DNA from: JAXMAZ01 sp046350115
GTDB taxonomy: Bacteria > Planctomycetota > Planctomycetia > Gemmatales > Gemmataceae
Length of the DNA stretch: 64,000 bases
Assembly (NCBI GenBank): GCA_046350115.1
Contig: JAXMAZ010000005.1
Span: 124,001-188,000 of the forward strand
Direction: 5' to 3'
Shown: in pieces, positions 1 through 8,444 of the stretch
How the letters are laid out: the number at the start of each line of letters is the position of its first letter
How positions within the stretch are numbered: position 1 is the first letter of the stretch
The notes under the pieces: generated by a model
Databases searched by the model: none
Told to the model about the DNA's origin: nothing
What the model saw: only the letters and a program-made list of their open reading frames with translations
Translations under genes and position numbers: made by a program

Positions 1-1
1 C

Positions 2-655
2 GGGACCGGGGACGGCAGCCTGATCGAGGCGCTGGCCGCCCGCGGGTTCGCCGCCGTCAGCGTCAGCTACCGGCTGGCCCCGAAGTGCAAGTTCCCCGGC
101 CAGATCCAGGACGCCAAGACGGCCGTCCGCTACCTGCGGGAGAACGCCTCCCAACTGAACATCGACCCGGACCGGATCGCCGCGATGGGGTTCTCGGCCG
201 GCGGGCACATCGCCGCCCTGCTCGGCACGGCCACCGACGTGCCGGAGTTCGAGGGGGAGATGTACAAGAACCGGTCGAGCAAGGTGGCGTGCGTGGTCAA
301 CTTCTTCGGCCCGGCCGACCTGTGCCTGTACTGCGACACCCCGGGGATCGAGGCCGGCTTCATGGTCCCGCTGCTCGGCTGCAAGTCGTGCGACGGCATC
401 GCCCCGTACAAGAAGGCGTCCCCGATCGAACACGTGTCGGCGGACGACCCGCCGTTCCTGCACATCCACGGGACGGCCGACCCGATCGTCCCGGTCATCC
501 ACACCGAGCGGCTGCACGCCCGGATGAAGGCGGCCGGGGTGAAGACGGAGTTCATCCCGGTGCCGGGCAAGGGGCACGGGTGGTTCGGCCCGGAGGCGGT
601 CGCCTCGACGGAGGCGGCGGTCAAGTTCCTGGCCGCCAACCTGAAGGGGAAGTGA
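2..655 (+). CDS. alpha/beta hydrolase (esterase-like), 5' end cut by window
   Basis: The reading frame is already open at the window edge, so the N-terminus is missing; about 217 residues remain. The first visible residues form an alpha/beta-hydrolase core (a stretch reading VSVSYRLAP). The nucleophile elbow GFSAGGH follows near residue 64, and the C-terminal part has a DP(I)VP acid segment and a GKGHGW motif that would carry the catalytic histidine. This order matches BD-FAE/esterase-lipase type hydrolases, which are common in planctomycetes as secreted carbohydrate esterases. The true substrate cannot be told from the sequence. The stop codon is at 653-655, and a palindromic element begins 25 bases downstream. 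Family confidence is high, specificity unknown. Confidence 0.85.
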   Translation, partial: GTGDGSLIEALAARGFAAVSVSYRLAPKCKFPGQIQDAKTAVRYLRENASQLNIDPDRIAAMGFSAGGHIAALLGTATDVPEFEGEMYKNRSSKVACVVNFFGPADLCLYCDTPGIEAGFMVPLLGCKSCDGIAPYKKASPIEHVSADDPPFLHIHGTADPIVPVIHTERLHARMKAAGVKTEFIPVPGKGHGWFGPEAVASTEAAVKFLAANLKGK

Positions 656-680
656 TGCCGGCCCCAGGAGCCGCGACCGA

Positions 681-759
681 GGCGAGCCGGGGACGTCAGC
701 CCCCGGGTGGTCCCCCGAGTCGCAGCCTGGACACCGGGGGCTGACGCCCCCGGCTCGCC
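681..759. repeat. palindromic element (GGCGAGCC...GGCTCGCC family)
   Basis: The arms read ggcgagccgg-ggacgtcagc-ccccggg and, inverted, cccgggggctgacgccccc-ggctcgcc, with a short central loop. Relatives occur at 30446-30515, 32293-32370, 50479-50565 and 60718-60779. It lies between the esterase stop and a short hydrophobic reading frame that has no ordinary start codon. Confidence 0.8.
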
Positions 760-866
760 TATTCCTGATCGCGGTCGCCGTCGCCCTGGTCGCCCACGGG
801 TGCCACTCCGGCGACCACGACCTCGAGCCGTCCGCCCCGCCGGCCGCCCGAGAGCCGGCGGAATAA
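741..866 (+). pseudogene. short lipoprotein-like reading frame without a standard start codon
   Basis: From about 759 the frame encodes a hydrophobic run (LFLIAVAVALVAHGC) followed by a polar tail and a TAA stop at 864-866. The stretch LVAHGC resembles a lipobox, so this looks like the signal peptide of a tiny lipoprotein. No ATG, GTG or TTG precedes it in frame; the only candidate is a CTG at 741, inside the right arm of the palindrome. Either the palindrome replaced the original start, or the gene uses CTG. It could also be a chance frame. It precedes the DUF2330 gene by about 50 bases. Confidence 0.3.
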
Positions 867-914
867 ACTGCCCCCGGCCGCGTCACGTCAGCAGACGCCC
901 CTCGGAGGCCGGCC

Positions 915-2048
915 ATGCGGACACCCCTCGCCCTGCTCCTGCCCTTCCTCGCCCTGTTGCCTGGCCCACCGGCCCGCGGGTGCGCCATCGTCGCGCCGAA
1001 GGGCGGCCGGGCGGACGTGGCCGGCGAGACGGTGCTGATCGTCTGGGACGCCCAGGCCAAGGTGCAGCACTTCGTCCGGGCGGCCGAGTTCGTCACCGGC
1101 GGCACCGGGTCGGCCGACTTCGGGTTCCTGGTCCCGACCCCGACCAAGCCGGAGGTCGCGGCGGCCGACCCGGTTTTCCCCGGCCCGCTCGCCCGGATCA
1201 CCGCCCCACGAGTGGAGACACGGACCCGGCCGGCCGAACTCGGGTGCGCCGGGTCCGGGCGGAAGGCCACCCCCGTCGCCACCCCGTTCGCCCCTGTCGC
1301 CGGGGCGGTGACGGTGGTCGAGCAGAAGGAGATCGGCGGGTACGACGTGGCCGTGCTGAAGGCGACGGACGCCGACCAACTCCGGGCCTGGTTGAGTAAG
1401 AATGGGTACGTCGCCCGGCCGGAGTTGCAGACCTGGCTCGGGTGGTACGTGGCCAACGGCTGGTACGTGACCGCGTTCAAGGTGGGCAATCGGCTCAGCC
1501 CGGCCGGGACGCCGCAGCCGCGGGGGGCATACTTTCCGGCCGCGTTCGGGGCCATCCGGCTGTCGTTCCCGACGGACCAGCCGTTCTACCCGTACCGGGA
1601 GCCGACCGACCAGTTTACCTCGCTGACGTGGTACCAGCGGACGCTGCGGGTGTACTTCCTGGCCGACGCCCGGTACGAGCCGCAGCTCGGCCGCGGCCCG
1701 ACGCTGCCGGCCAACGGCGTCCAGACGGTGTGGAGCGGGCCGGCGTCCGGGCCGTTGCTGGATCAGGCGGTGACGGCAGCCGGGGTGCCGGGGGCGGCCG
1801 GGCGGACGTGGACGCTCACCGAGTTCGAGCAGACCACGCCGCGGCAGGGGATCGACGACCTGTGGTTCGTCCGCTCCCCGGACCAGTCGACCGTCGAGCG
1901 CCCGCCGACCTACGTTTACGTCGCGGAGATGTGGCCGTGGTACGCCGCCGGGGCGGGGCTGGCGGTCGGCGGGCCGTTGGTGCTGTTGCTGGCAGCGTGG
2001 CTGATCCGCCGGCTGGTGCGGCTGCTCCCCGGTGCGCCGCTGGACTGA
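915..2048 (+). CDS. DUF2330-type secreted protein with C-terminal membrane anchor
   Basis: The 377-residue product begins with a signal peptide (MRTPLALLLPFLALLPGPP, then ARGCAIVAPKGG). The mature start C-A-I-V-A-P and the following strand ETVLIVWD are typical of the DUF2330 family, whose biochemical role is not established. The middle part is rich in aromatic residues (WLGWYVANGWYVTAFKVG). Residues around 340-365 form a membrane helix followed by a basic cytoplasmic tail, so the protein is probably exported and anchored at its C-terminus. The ATG at 915 follows a GGAGG at 905-909. A pair of palindromes starts directly after the stop. Confidence 0.75.
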   Translation: MRTPLALLLPFLALLPGPPARGCAIVAPKGGRADVAGETVLIVWDAQAKVQHFVRAAEFVTGGTGSADFGFLVPTPTKPEVAAADPVFPGPLARITAPRVETRTRPAELGCAGSGRKATPVATPFAPVAGAVTVVEQKEIGGYDVAVLKATDADQLRAWLSKNGYVARPELQTWLGWYVANGWYVTAFKVGNRLSPAGTPQPRGAYFPAAFGAIRLSFPTDQPFYPYREPTDQFTSLTWYQRTLRVYFLADARYEPQLGRGPTLPANGVQTVWSGPASGPLLDQAVTAAGVPGAAGRTWTLTEFEQTTPRQGIDDLWFVRSPDQSTVERPPTYVYVAEMWPWYAAGAGLAVGGPLVLLLAAWLIRRLVRLLPGAPLD

Positions 2049-2050
2049 TG

Positions 2051-2285
2051 TAGGGTGCGTTGAGGCTCTGCGAAACGCACCGTTAGGACTGCCTGCCCCG
2101 GGTGCGGTCGCTGCGGGGCCGGTGCGTTCCGGTCGTCCAAGCCCTCCCTCCACGCACCCGACGACGATCCGGCTTTGTAGGGTGCGTGGAGGCTTTGCGA
2201 AACGCACCGCCGAGACTTCGCCCCTGGGACACTCTCGTTGCCGGGCCGGTGCGTTTCGTCGCAAAGCCTCCTCAACGCACCCTAC
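2051..2285. repeat. two tandem copies of a TAGGGTGCGT...ACGCACCCTA palindrome
   Basis: Copy 1 spans 2051-2160 and copy 2 spans 2178-2285. Each begins tagggtgcgt-(t/g)gaggct, contains a gcgaaacgcaccg block, and ends with the inverted form cgcaccc(tac). The right arm of copy 1 has decayed (ccctccacgcacccg). Related copies occur at 38015-38135 and, as outer shells, at 20749-21042 and 51625-51903. The copies fill the whole gap between two convergent genes, so they could act as bidirectional hairpin terminators, but no T-tract is seen. Confidence 0.85.
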
Positions 2286-2295
2286 GCAAGACCGG

Positions 2296-3600
2296 TCACT
2301 GCGCCCGGGGGATCTTGAGCGGGGTGACGTTGTCGAACAGCCGCTCCACCTTGAGCAGCCGCCCGCCCTGGTTGGCCGGCCGGTCCCACACCTCGAACTT
2401 CATTTCCTGGAGCAGCCGGCCCATGGCCACCAGGTCCGGGTCGTCGGCCGCGTCGTACTCGCCGACGCACACCAGGCTGCCGTTGCGGGTGTGCAGCACG
2501 TAGGACTCGATCGGCTTGACCGCGTACCCGATCCGGGCGGCCGCCTCCCGGGCCGGCCCGCTCATGCTCGGGTGCCGCAGCGACTCGGCCAGCGCCCGGC
2601 CCTGCTTGGCCGTCACCTCCAGGTACGAGGCGGCGTCCGTCCCGCCGAACAGCTTGGCGAACACCCCCCCCTCCTGGTCCTTCGACCGGACGTCCATCTG
2701 GACCGAGTACGCCTTCACCAGCAGGGTGTACGGCTTGCGGGTCTTGAGCAGGCTGAGCGGCTCCTCGCTGTTCAGCTTGGCCAGGGCCGGGTCGACCGCC
2801 GCCGCCCCGGCCGCCCGCCGAACCGCCGGGTTGTTGAACAGCATGGCGGTGGCGAACGGGTTGATGAACGCCTGCTCTTTGTTCACCGCCCGCACCTTGT
2901 CCCCCTGCTCCACCTGCTGGGCGGTGAACGCCATGTCCAGCAGGTGGGTCTTGTCCGGGGTCGGCCACCGCCGGACCACGTCCAGCGCCTTGCGGCCGGC
3001 GGCCTCGTCCTTGAACCCGCCGACCAGCACCGCCCACTGCTCCGGCACCTCCCGCTTGGGCACCTTGATCTTGAACCCGGACGGGACGAACTCGACCCCG
3101 GCGGCGGCCGCCTTCTTCTGCATCTCCGCCTGGATGCGGTTGTGCTCGGCCAGGAACGGGGCGTTCTCGGCCACCTCCCGCTGGCGGGCGGCGACCAGTT
3201 CCGCCTCCTCCTTGTGCCGCTGCTCGGCCGTCCACTCGAACAGCCAGGCGGCGGCGTTGTGCTTCTCCCGGATGAAGGTGGCCAGTTCCTCGGCCAGCTT
3301 GCGGGAGTCCTGGCCGGTGTAGCTCTTGACGCAGATGACGTACTCGCCGTGCTCCGGACGGACGGCCAGCGGGTGCGTCTGGGCGGCCGGGGTCGGAGCC
3401 GGGGCCGGCTGGCGAGCCTGGGCGCCGGTCGGTGCAGTGAATGCCGGGAGGGCGGCCGGCGGGGTCTGGGCGGGCTGCGGGGTGGCGGCCGGTTGGACCG
3501 GCGGGACGGCCGGCCGCTCACTGGCGAACTGGGCGCTCGCCCCGGTGTGTACGGCCAGCGTGCCGGCCAGCCCCAGCCCGAACATGACGCCCCGGCGCAT
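2296..3600 (-). CDS. secreted protein of unknown function with SPOR-like segments
   Basis: Starting at the ATG ending at 3600, the product has 434 residues. It opens with a signal peptide (MRRGVMFGLGLAGTLAVHTGASA) and a proline/alanine/glutamine-rich linker to about residue 85. The remainder contains repeated alpha/beta segments such as YVICVKSYTG, WAVLVGGFKDEAAGRKALDVV and YTLLVKAYSV, with a charged helical region between the first two. The strand-helix pattern with WAVLVGGF resembles SPOR-type peptidoglycan-binding modules, but this is only an impression. A GTG further upstream is possible, but the signal peptide supports the chosen start. It is transcribed divergently from the sigma factor gene 125 bases away. 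Confidence 0.65.
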   Translation of the reverse strand: MRRGVMFGLGLAGTLAVHTGASAQFASERPAVPPVQPAATPQPAQTPPAALPAFTAPTGAQARQPAPAPTPAAQTHPLAVRPEHGEYVICVKSYTGQDSRKLAEELATFIREKHNAAAWLFEWTAEQRHKEEAELVAARQREVAENAPFLAEHNRIQAEMQKKAAAAGVEFVPSGFKIKVPKREVPEQWAVLVGGFKDEAAGRKALDVVRRWPTPDKTHLLDMAFTAQQVEQGDKVRAVNKEQAFINPFATAMLFNNPAVRRAAGAAAVDPALAKLNSEEPLSLLKTRKPYTLLVKAYSVQMDVRSKDQEGGVFAKLFGGTDAASYLEVTAKQGRALAESLRHPSMSGPAREAAARIGYAVKPIESYVLHTRNGSLVCVGEYDAADDPDLVAMGRLLQEMKFEVWDRPANQGGRLLKVERLFDNVTPLKIPRAQ

Positions 3601-3725
3601 GCCTCGCCCTCCGTCGAGAACCGTTCCTGCCGTGAACGGCCGCGGCCATACCATGACCCCCGGGCGGTCGCCAGCCGAAAACCGGGGCGAACCGGCCCGT
3701 CCGTCCCGGCGTAGGAAGGAACAGG

Positions 3726-4326
3726 GTGCCCCCGGACCGCCTGCCGCCGGACTCGGACGAGGCGCTGCTCGGCCGGCTGCGGGCCGGGGACCGGGAGGCG
3801 CTGGCGCCCCTGGTCCGCCGGTACGAGCGGGAACTGTACGGCTACCTGCGGCGGTACGTCGGGGACGCCGACCTGGCGGCCGACGTGTTCCAGAACACCT
3901 TCGTCCAGGTGTTCGTCAAGATCGCCCAGTACGAGCCGGGCCGCCCCGCCCGCCCGTGGCTGTACACGATCGCCACCCACCAGGCGATCGACGCCCTCCG
4001 CCGGCGGGGCCGGCGGGTGGACGCCAAGGCGGACACCGGGGCGGACGACCCGGACGCGGACGGCCGGGTGCGGTCGCTGTCCGAGGTGCTGCCGGACCCG
4101 AACGCCGGCCCGGCCGAGCGGGCGGAAGGGGCGGAAACCCGGGAGCAGGTGCGGGCGGCCGTGGACAAGCTGCCGGAGGGGTTGCGGCAGGTGGTCATCC
4201 TGGCGTACTTTCAGGGGCTGCGGTACCAGGAGATCGCGGACGCCCTGGACATCCCGCTCGGCACGGTGAAGTCCCGGCTGCGCGGCCATGCACCGGCTGG
4301 CGGACGAGTGGCCGGCAGAGGCGTAG
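3726..4326 (+). CDS. ECF-family RNA polymerase sigma factor, apparent frameshift near the C-terminus
   Basis: A GTG start at 3726 follows AGGAAGGA. The product shows sigma region 2 (ERELYGYLRRYVGDADLAADVFQNTFVQV and RPWLYTIATHQAIDALRR) and region 4 (LPEGLRQVVILAYFQGLRYQEIADALDIPLGTVKSRLR), in the usual ECF order and length of about 200 residues. After GTVKSRLR at about 4283 the frame as written runs on for 280 codons through non-coding and shadow sequence. One extra base in the cgcgg run at 4281-4285 would give the ending AMHRLADEWPAEA and a TAG stop at 4324-4326. That ending fits the family, so I annotate it as the natural end. This may be a sequencing error or a real mutation. The stop codon coincides with the first bases of a palindrome. 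Confidence 0.8.
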
Positions 4327-4421
4327 GGCGGGTCAAGCCGGTCGCGCGACCCGCCGGCCCGGGCAAGGACCGTTGGCCACTCACGGCGGGTCGGCGCCGC
4401 AAAGGGCTTGACCGGCCCTAC
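4324..4421. repeat. palindromic element, TAGGGCGGGTC...GGCCCTA family
   Basis: The left arm tagggcgggtcaagccgg pairs with a right arm reading ggcttgaccggccctac; the interior carries gacccgccggcccgggca and cggcgggtcggcgcc. The first three bases are the presumed stop codon of the sigma factor. A close relative with a nested second palindrome lies at 8150-8439. Confidence 0.8.
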
Positions 4422-4456
4422 GCGAGACATCCCGGAAACGACCGTGGGGTGAGCCG

Positions 4457-5236
4457 ATGGACGACCTTCACAGCGATCACGCCGCCGGTCGCCTCGACCC
4501 GCGGGAGGCCGCCGCCTACCGCGTGCTGGCCGCCGACGCCGCCCCGCCGGAGCCGCCGCCGGGGCTGGCAACGGCCGCCGTCGCCCGGGCGTTCGCCGCC
4601 CTGCCGACCCCGCCCCGGTTCAACCCCCGCCGGGCCGCCGACCTGGTGTTCCCGGACTGGCTGCGGCGGGCGGACACGCTGGTCGCCGCCGGCATCGGGT
4701 TCCTGGCCGTCGGGCTGGTGGTCGCCGGGGTCGGCAAGCTGCGGGCCGAGCGGGACGCGCTGGCCTGCCAGGACCGGCTGCGGCAGATGCATTACGCGCT
4801 GGCCGGGTACGGGGACACCCACGACGGCCGGTTCCCGCAGGTCGGCACCCCGACCGTGCCGGTGGCCGGGGCGTTTGCCGTCGAGCTGGCCCGGGCCGGC
4901 CAACTGCCGGCCGACCTGTCCGCCGCCTGTCCGACGGCCGAAGGGCCGGTCGCCGGGTACGCGTACACCCTGGGCTACCGCACCCCGACCGGCCGGCTGT
5001 TCGGCGTCCGCCAGGAGGACGCGGCCGACTGGGCGCCGGTGGCCGGCGACCAGCCGCTCGCCCCGGGCCACCCGCGGGGGCGGAGCGTCCTGTCCGTCAA
5101 CGGGGCCGTCCGGTTCGCCACGGTGGCGACGGTCGGGGTGAACGGGGACGACATCTACCACAACGACGCCGGCCTGGTCCGGGCCGGGCTGCACAAGGAC
5201 GACACCGCCCTCGGCGGGCCGACCGACTACCCGTGA
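4457..5236 (+). CDS. membrane protein downstream of the ECF sigma factor, possible anti-sigma factor
   Basis: The 259-residue product has an acidic, alanine-rich N-terminus (MDDLHSDHAAGRLDPREAAAYRVL) that resembles the cytoplasmic part of planctomycete anti-sigma factors. A single transmembrane helix lies near residues 76-96 (DTLVAAGIGFLAVGLVVAGVG). The outer part contains CQDRLRQMHYALAGYGDTHDGRFPQ and ends with SVNGAVRFATVATVG. Both fragments recall the C-terminal half of DUF1559 proteins (sample residues, then 'DGSVRF'). No HxxxCxxC zinc motif is visible, so the anti-sigma role rests mainly on its position after the sigma factor. The ATG at 4457 is preceded by a weak GGGGTGAG. Confidence 0.6.
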   Translation: MDDLHSDHAAGRLDPREAAAYRVLAADAAPPEPPPGLATAAVARAFAALPTPPRFNPRRAADLVFPDWLRRADTLVAAGIGFLAVGLVVAGVGKLRAERDALACQDRLRQMHYALAGYGDTHDGRFPQVGTPTVPVAGAFAVELARAGQLPADLSAACPTAEGPVAGYAYTLGYRTPTGRLFGVRQEDAADWAPVAGDQPLAPGHPRGRSVLSVNGAVRFATVATVGVNGDDIYHNDAGLVRAGLHKDDTALGGPTDYP

Positions 5237-5248
5237 CGGGCCGGACTC

Positions 5249-5337
5249 GTCGGGCGGTGCCGAGTCTGCGAGGCCCGCCGGGATTGGCAGCAACCGCCGC
5301 CCCGGACGGCGGGCCTCGAAGTTCGGCACCGCCCGAC
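5249..5337. repeat. palindrome downstream of the putative anti-sigma gene
   Basis: The arms gtcgggcggtgccgagtctg-cgaggcccgccg and cggcgggcctcg-aagttcggcaccgcccgac are nearly perfect inverted copies around a loop of about 25 bases. It could act as a transcription terminator hairpin but lacks a T-tract. The remainder of the gap to 5580 shows only a TAGAAT at 5513-5518 as a possible -10 box. Confidence 0.75.
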
Positions 5338-5579
5338 GTCGATTCGCCTCAGCTTTGCGATCCCCTTTCGCCCAATCCGCCGGGCACGTTCGTTCGTCTA
5401 TACCGAGCGGGCCTGTGGCCGCACCTGAGGAGTGCGTGGGAGCCGCGAATCGTCGCGGTCAGTCTCCCGACTATTCCGTGAACTCCGACGGTGCGGGACT
5501 GGTCAAATGTGTTAGAATTCCGCACCTGTACCGACCGCCCCGGTCGGCCGCGCGGCCGCCGGCCTCAAGGATTCGCCCG

Positions 5580-7185
5580 GTGAAACGGCTCATTCGACTC
5601 CGCGGGATCAGCGGCCCGAGCAAGGGCCGCGTGGGAGTCGGACAGCGTGCTCCGGGCCGGCCGGCTCACCTCCCTCGAAATCCCGCTGGACGACAGCTCG
5701 GTCAGCCGCCGGCACGCCGAGGTCCGGCTGACCGCGTCCGGGTGGACGGTCAAAGACCTGGAGAGCACCAACGGGACGTACGTGAACGGCACCCGGCTGG
5801 CGGCCGGGGCCGAGCACCCGCTCCGCCCCCGGGACGTGGTCCAGTTCGGCAAGGTGGCCATGCTGGTCGAGCTGGTGGACGTGTCCGCCGACGGGCCGCC
5901 GTCCGACCAGTTGGTCGTGGCCGCCGCCGCCCGGTCGACGTTCGAGGAGGGGCTGCGGCGGATCGCGTTCGACCGCAACCACATGCCCCGGGCCGGGGAC
6001 CAGTTGCTCGCCCTGCTGCGGGCCGGCCACCACTTCGTCCACCTGGAGAGCGAGGACCAGCTCCTCGACTCCATCCTGAACGACGCGGTCAGCGTGCTGG
6101 ACGCCCAGCGGGGGGCGATCGTGCTGGCCGAGGGGGACGGGCCGCACGCCAAGCTGAAGCTGCGGTCGCTGGCCGTCGGGTCCGGGGAGAGCAAGGGGCG
6201 GTTCCACTTCAGCAAGCGGCTGACCGCCGAGTGCTTCAACAAGGGCGAGTCGGTCCTGTTCCAGAACGTCCAGGACGACCAGGCGCTAATGACCCAGAGC
6301 GTGGCCGACGGGGCCATGTCGAGCGTCCTGTGCGTGCTCCTGCGGACCCCCCGGCGGAAGGTCGGGGTGCTCCACCTGGACCGCGGGTTCTTCCAGCAGC
6401 CGTTCACCGAGGACGACCTGCTGCTGGCCGACGCCCTGGCCGCCAACGTGTCCGCCGGGATCGAGTGCGCCAGCCTGCTGCGGAAGCAGAAGGAGCAGTT
6501 CCACAAGACGATCATGGCGCTCGCCCAGGCGGTCGAGCTGCGGGACAAGTACACCGGCGGGCACACCCAGCGGGTGACCACCTACGCCGTCATGCTGGCC
6601 GAGGAGATGGGCCTGAAGGACGACGACGTGGAGCTGCTGCGGCTGGGCACCCCGCTGCACGACATCGGCAAGATCGGCATCCCGGACGAGATCCTGCAGG
6701 CGCCCCGGCGGCTGACCCCGCTGGAGTTCGCCATCATGCAGGAGCACACCACCAAGGGGGCCGAGTTCCTGGCCGGCATCCCGGACCTGCACGCCATCAT
6801 CCCGATCGTCCGCAGCCACCACGAGCGGTGGGACGGGACCGGGTACCCGGACCGGCTGGCCAAGGAGGACATCCCGCCGCTGGCCCGGATCGTGGCCGTG
6901 TGCGACGCGTTCGACGCGATGACCAGCCCCCGGCCGTACCACGACTCCGTCCGGTGGCGGCAGCCGGGGCCGGCGTTCGCCGAGGTCGAGCGGCAGGCCG
7001 GCCGGCAGTTCGACCCGAAGAGCGCGGCCGCCTTCCTGGCCATCCGGGACAAGGTCACCCGCGTCTGGCACGAGCTGATGCCGGACACGATGGCCGCGGT
7101 GCCGCCCACCCAGCACGGGACGGTGGCCACGGTCCGCCGGTCGGACGACACCCCGGTGCCGGTCGACGAGGCCCGGGTCCGGTGA
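5580..7185 (+). CDS. FHA-GAF-HD-GYP protein, apparent frameshift near residue 18
   Basis: From 5647 the frame encodes an FHA domain (GRLTSLEIPLDDSSVSRRHAEV, then TNGTYVNGTRL), a GAF-like domain (about residues 155-300) and an HD-GYP phosphodiesterase domain with HDIGKIGIPD near residue 360 and HHERWDGTGYP near 415. HD-GYP proteins usually hydrolyse cyclic di-GMP; FHA reads phosphothreonine, which suits a genome full of Ser/Thr kinases. A GTG at 5580 with AAGGA upstream begins VKRLIRLRGISGPSKGR in another frame. Adding one base near 5630 would join it to WESDSVLRAGRL, the expected FHA start. The unshifted alternative is a GTG start at 5647, which would clip the FHA domain. Confidence 0.85.
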
Positions 7186-7197
7186 CCGCGGCCCGGG

Positions 7198-8136
7198 TCA
7201 CCCCCCGCCCGCCCAGCTCCCGCTCGGCCACGTCCGGTCCTTCACCGCCGCCAACACCGCCTCCACTTCCCGCACCAGCCCGGCGTCCAGCGGCCGGCCC
7301 AGCGCCTTCAGGTTGGCCTCCAGCTCGCCCCGCCTGGCCGTGCCGGTGATGGTGCTGGCGATCCGCGGCTCGGCGTGGCAGAACCGCATCCCCAATTCGG
7401 CGATGTCCGCCCCCCGCGCCCGACACAGTTCGGCCGCCCGCCGGCACGCCGCCTTGATGTCGTCCCCGGCCGGGTGCCACGGCGGCGGCCCCTGGTTGGT
7501 CAGGAGGCCCATCGCCAGCGGGCTGGCGTTCAACACCCCGACCCCGTGCGCCTCCGCCGTCGGCAGCAGCTCGGTCACGAGCCGGGTGTTCTGCAGGTTG
7601 AAGTGGCAGTACGAGATGACCGCGTCCAGCCGGCACCGCTCGATCGCCCGTCGCAGCAGGCCGAGCGGGTAGCAGGACATGCCGACGGACCGGCACTTCC
7701 CCTCCCGCTTGAGGGCGTGCAGCACGTCGGCCGTGTCGGTGAACACCCGCTCGAAGTCGTCCGCGTACTCGATGTCGTGGGCGAGCAGGATGTCCACGTG
7801 ATCGGTGCGGAGCCGCTTGAGCGACCCCTCGAAGCAGGCCCGCATCCCGGCCGGGGAGAAGTCGAACACGTCCCGGTCGAGCCGGCCAGCCTTGGTGCAG
7901 ATCAGCACCTTCTCCCGCAGCCCGCCGGCCAACGCCTCGCCGAGCAGCGTCTCGGACACCCCCTTGCCGTAGTACGCGGAGGTGTCGATCAGGTTGACGC
8001 CGGCGTCGACGGCGGCGCGAACGGTGTCGCCCACCTCGGCGGCGGTGACGGGGCCGTACTGCTGGCCGACCGCCGCCCCGCCGAGGCTGACGGCGGACAC
8101 GGACAGGCCGGTGCGGCCGAGCGGGCGGTAGTCCAT
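7198..8136 (-). CDS. aldo/keto reductase
   Basis: The 312-residue product begins MDYRPLGRTGLSVSAVSLGG, the classic N-terminus of the family. The catalytic aspartate and tyrosine are in DTSAYYGKG (near residues 51-58), the lysine in ICTKAG and the histidine in ILLAHDIEYA. The C-terminal part (GTARRGELEANLKAL) supplies NADPH-binding residues. It probably reduces a sugar or small aldehyde/ketone; the closest group by feel is L-fucose/galactose dehydrogenase-like AKRs, but this is not certain. It is convergent with the HD-GYP gene (12 bases apart). Its start codon is separated from the next gene by a compound palindrome. Confidence 0.9.
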   Translation of the reverse strand: MDYRPLGRTGLSVSAVSLGGAAVGQQYGPVTAAEVGDTVRAAVDAGVNLIDTSAYYGKGVSETLLGEALAGGLREKVLICTKAGRLDRDVFDFSPAGMRACFEGSLKRLRTDHVDILLAHDIEYADDFERVFTDTADVLHALKREGKCRSVGMSCYPLGLLRRAIERCRLDAVISYCHFNLQNTRLVTELLPTAEAHGVGVLNASPLAMGLLTNQGPPPWHPAGDDIKAACRRAAELCRARGADIAELGMRFCHAEPRIASTITGTARRGELEANLKALGRPLDAGLVREVEAVLAAVKDRTWPSGSWAGGG

Positions 8137-8149
8137 CGGTGGTTCCTTG

Positions 8150-8439
8150 TAGGGCGGGTCGGCCGGCTCTGCGGCGCCGACCCGCCGGCCCGGGCAGGGG
8201 CGGAAAGACGTCTTCGGTGGGCTGGGGGGGTTGGGCGAGGCTCCGGCCGAGCCGGGGAGCGAGTCCGCAGCAGCTCAGTCTCGTTCCGGTGACAGCCGCG
8301 GGTGTGACTCGGACCCGTTGCCGCAGGCTGGCGGCTCGGCGGGAGCCTCGCCCTCCCCCGGCCGCAGTCTCCAGTACGGGCGGGAGCGATTGCCACTTCC
8401 GGCGGGTCGGCGCCGCAGAGCCGGCTTGACCCGCCCTAC
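8150..8439. repeat. compound palindrome: TAGGGCGGGTC shell with a nested GGGCGAGGCTCC core
   Basis: The outer arms are tagggcgggtcggccggctc and the inverted gccggcttgacccgccctac-type end at 8439. Between them, 8233-8359 holds a second complete palindrome with arms gggcgaggctccggccgagcc and ggctcggcgggagcctcgccc. The same core also occurs inside a different outer shell at 20828-20960 and 51707-51839. The element fills the space between two genes on the minus strand. Confidence 0.85.
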
Positions 8440-8444
8440 ACCGG

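Noticed and set aside
3726..5141. A 471-residue sigma factor
   Set aside because: The part after residue 186 is proline/arginine-rich noise running through a palindrome and the out-of-frame copy of the next gene. A single-base shift giving a normal ECF ending is more likely.
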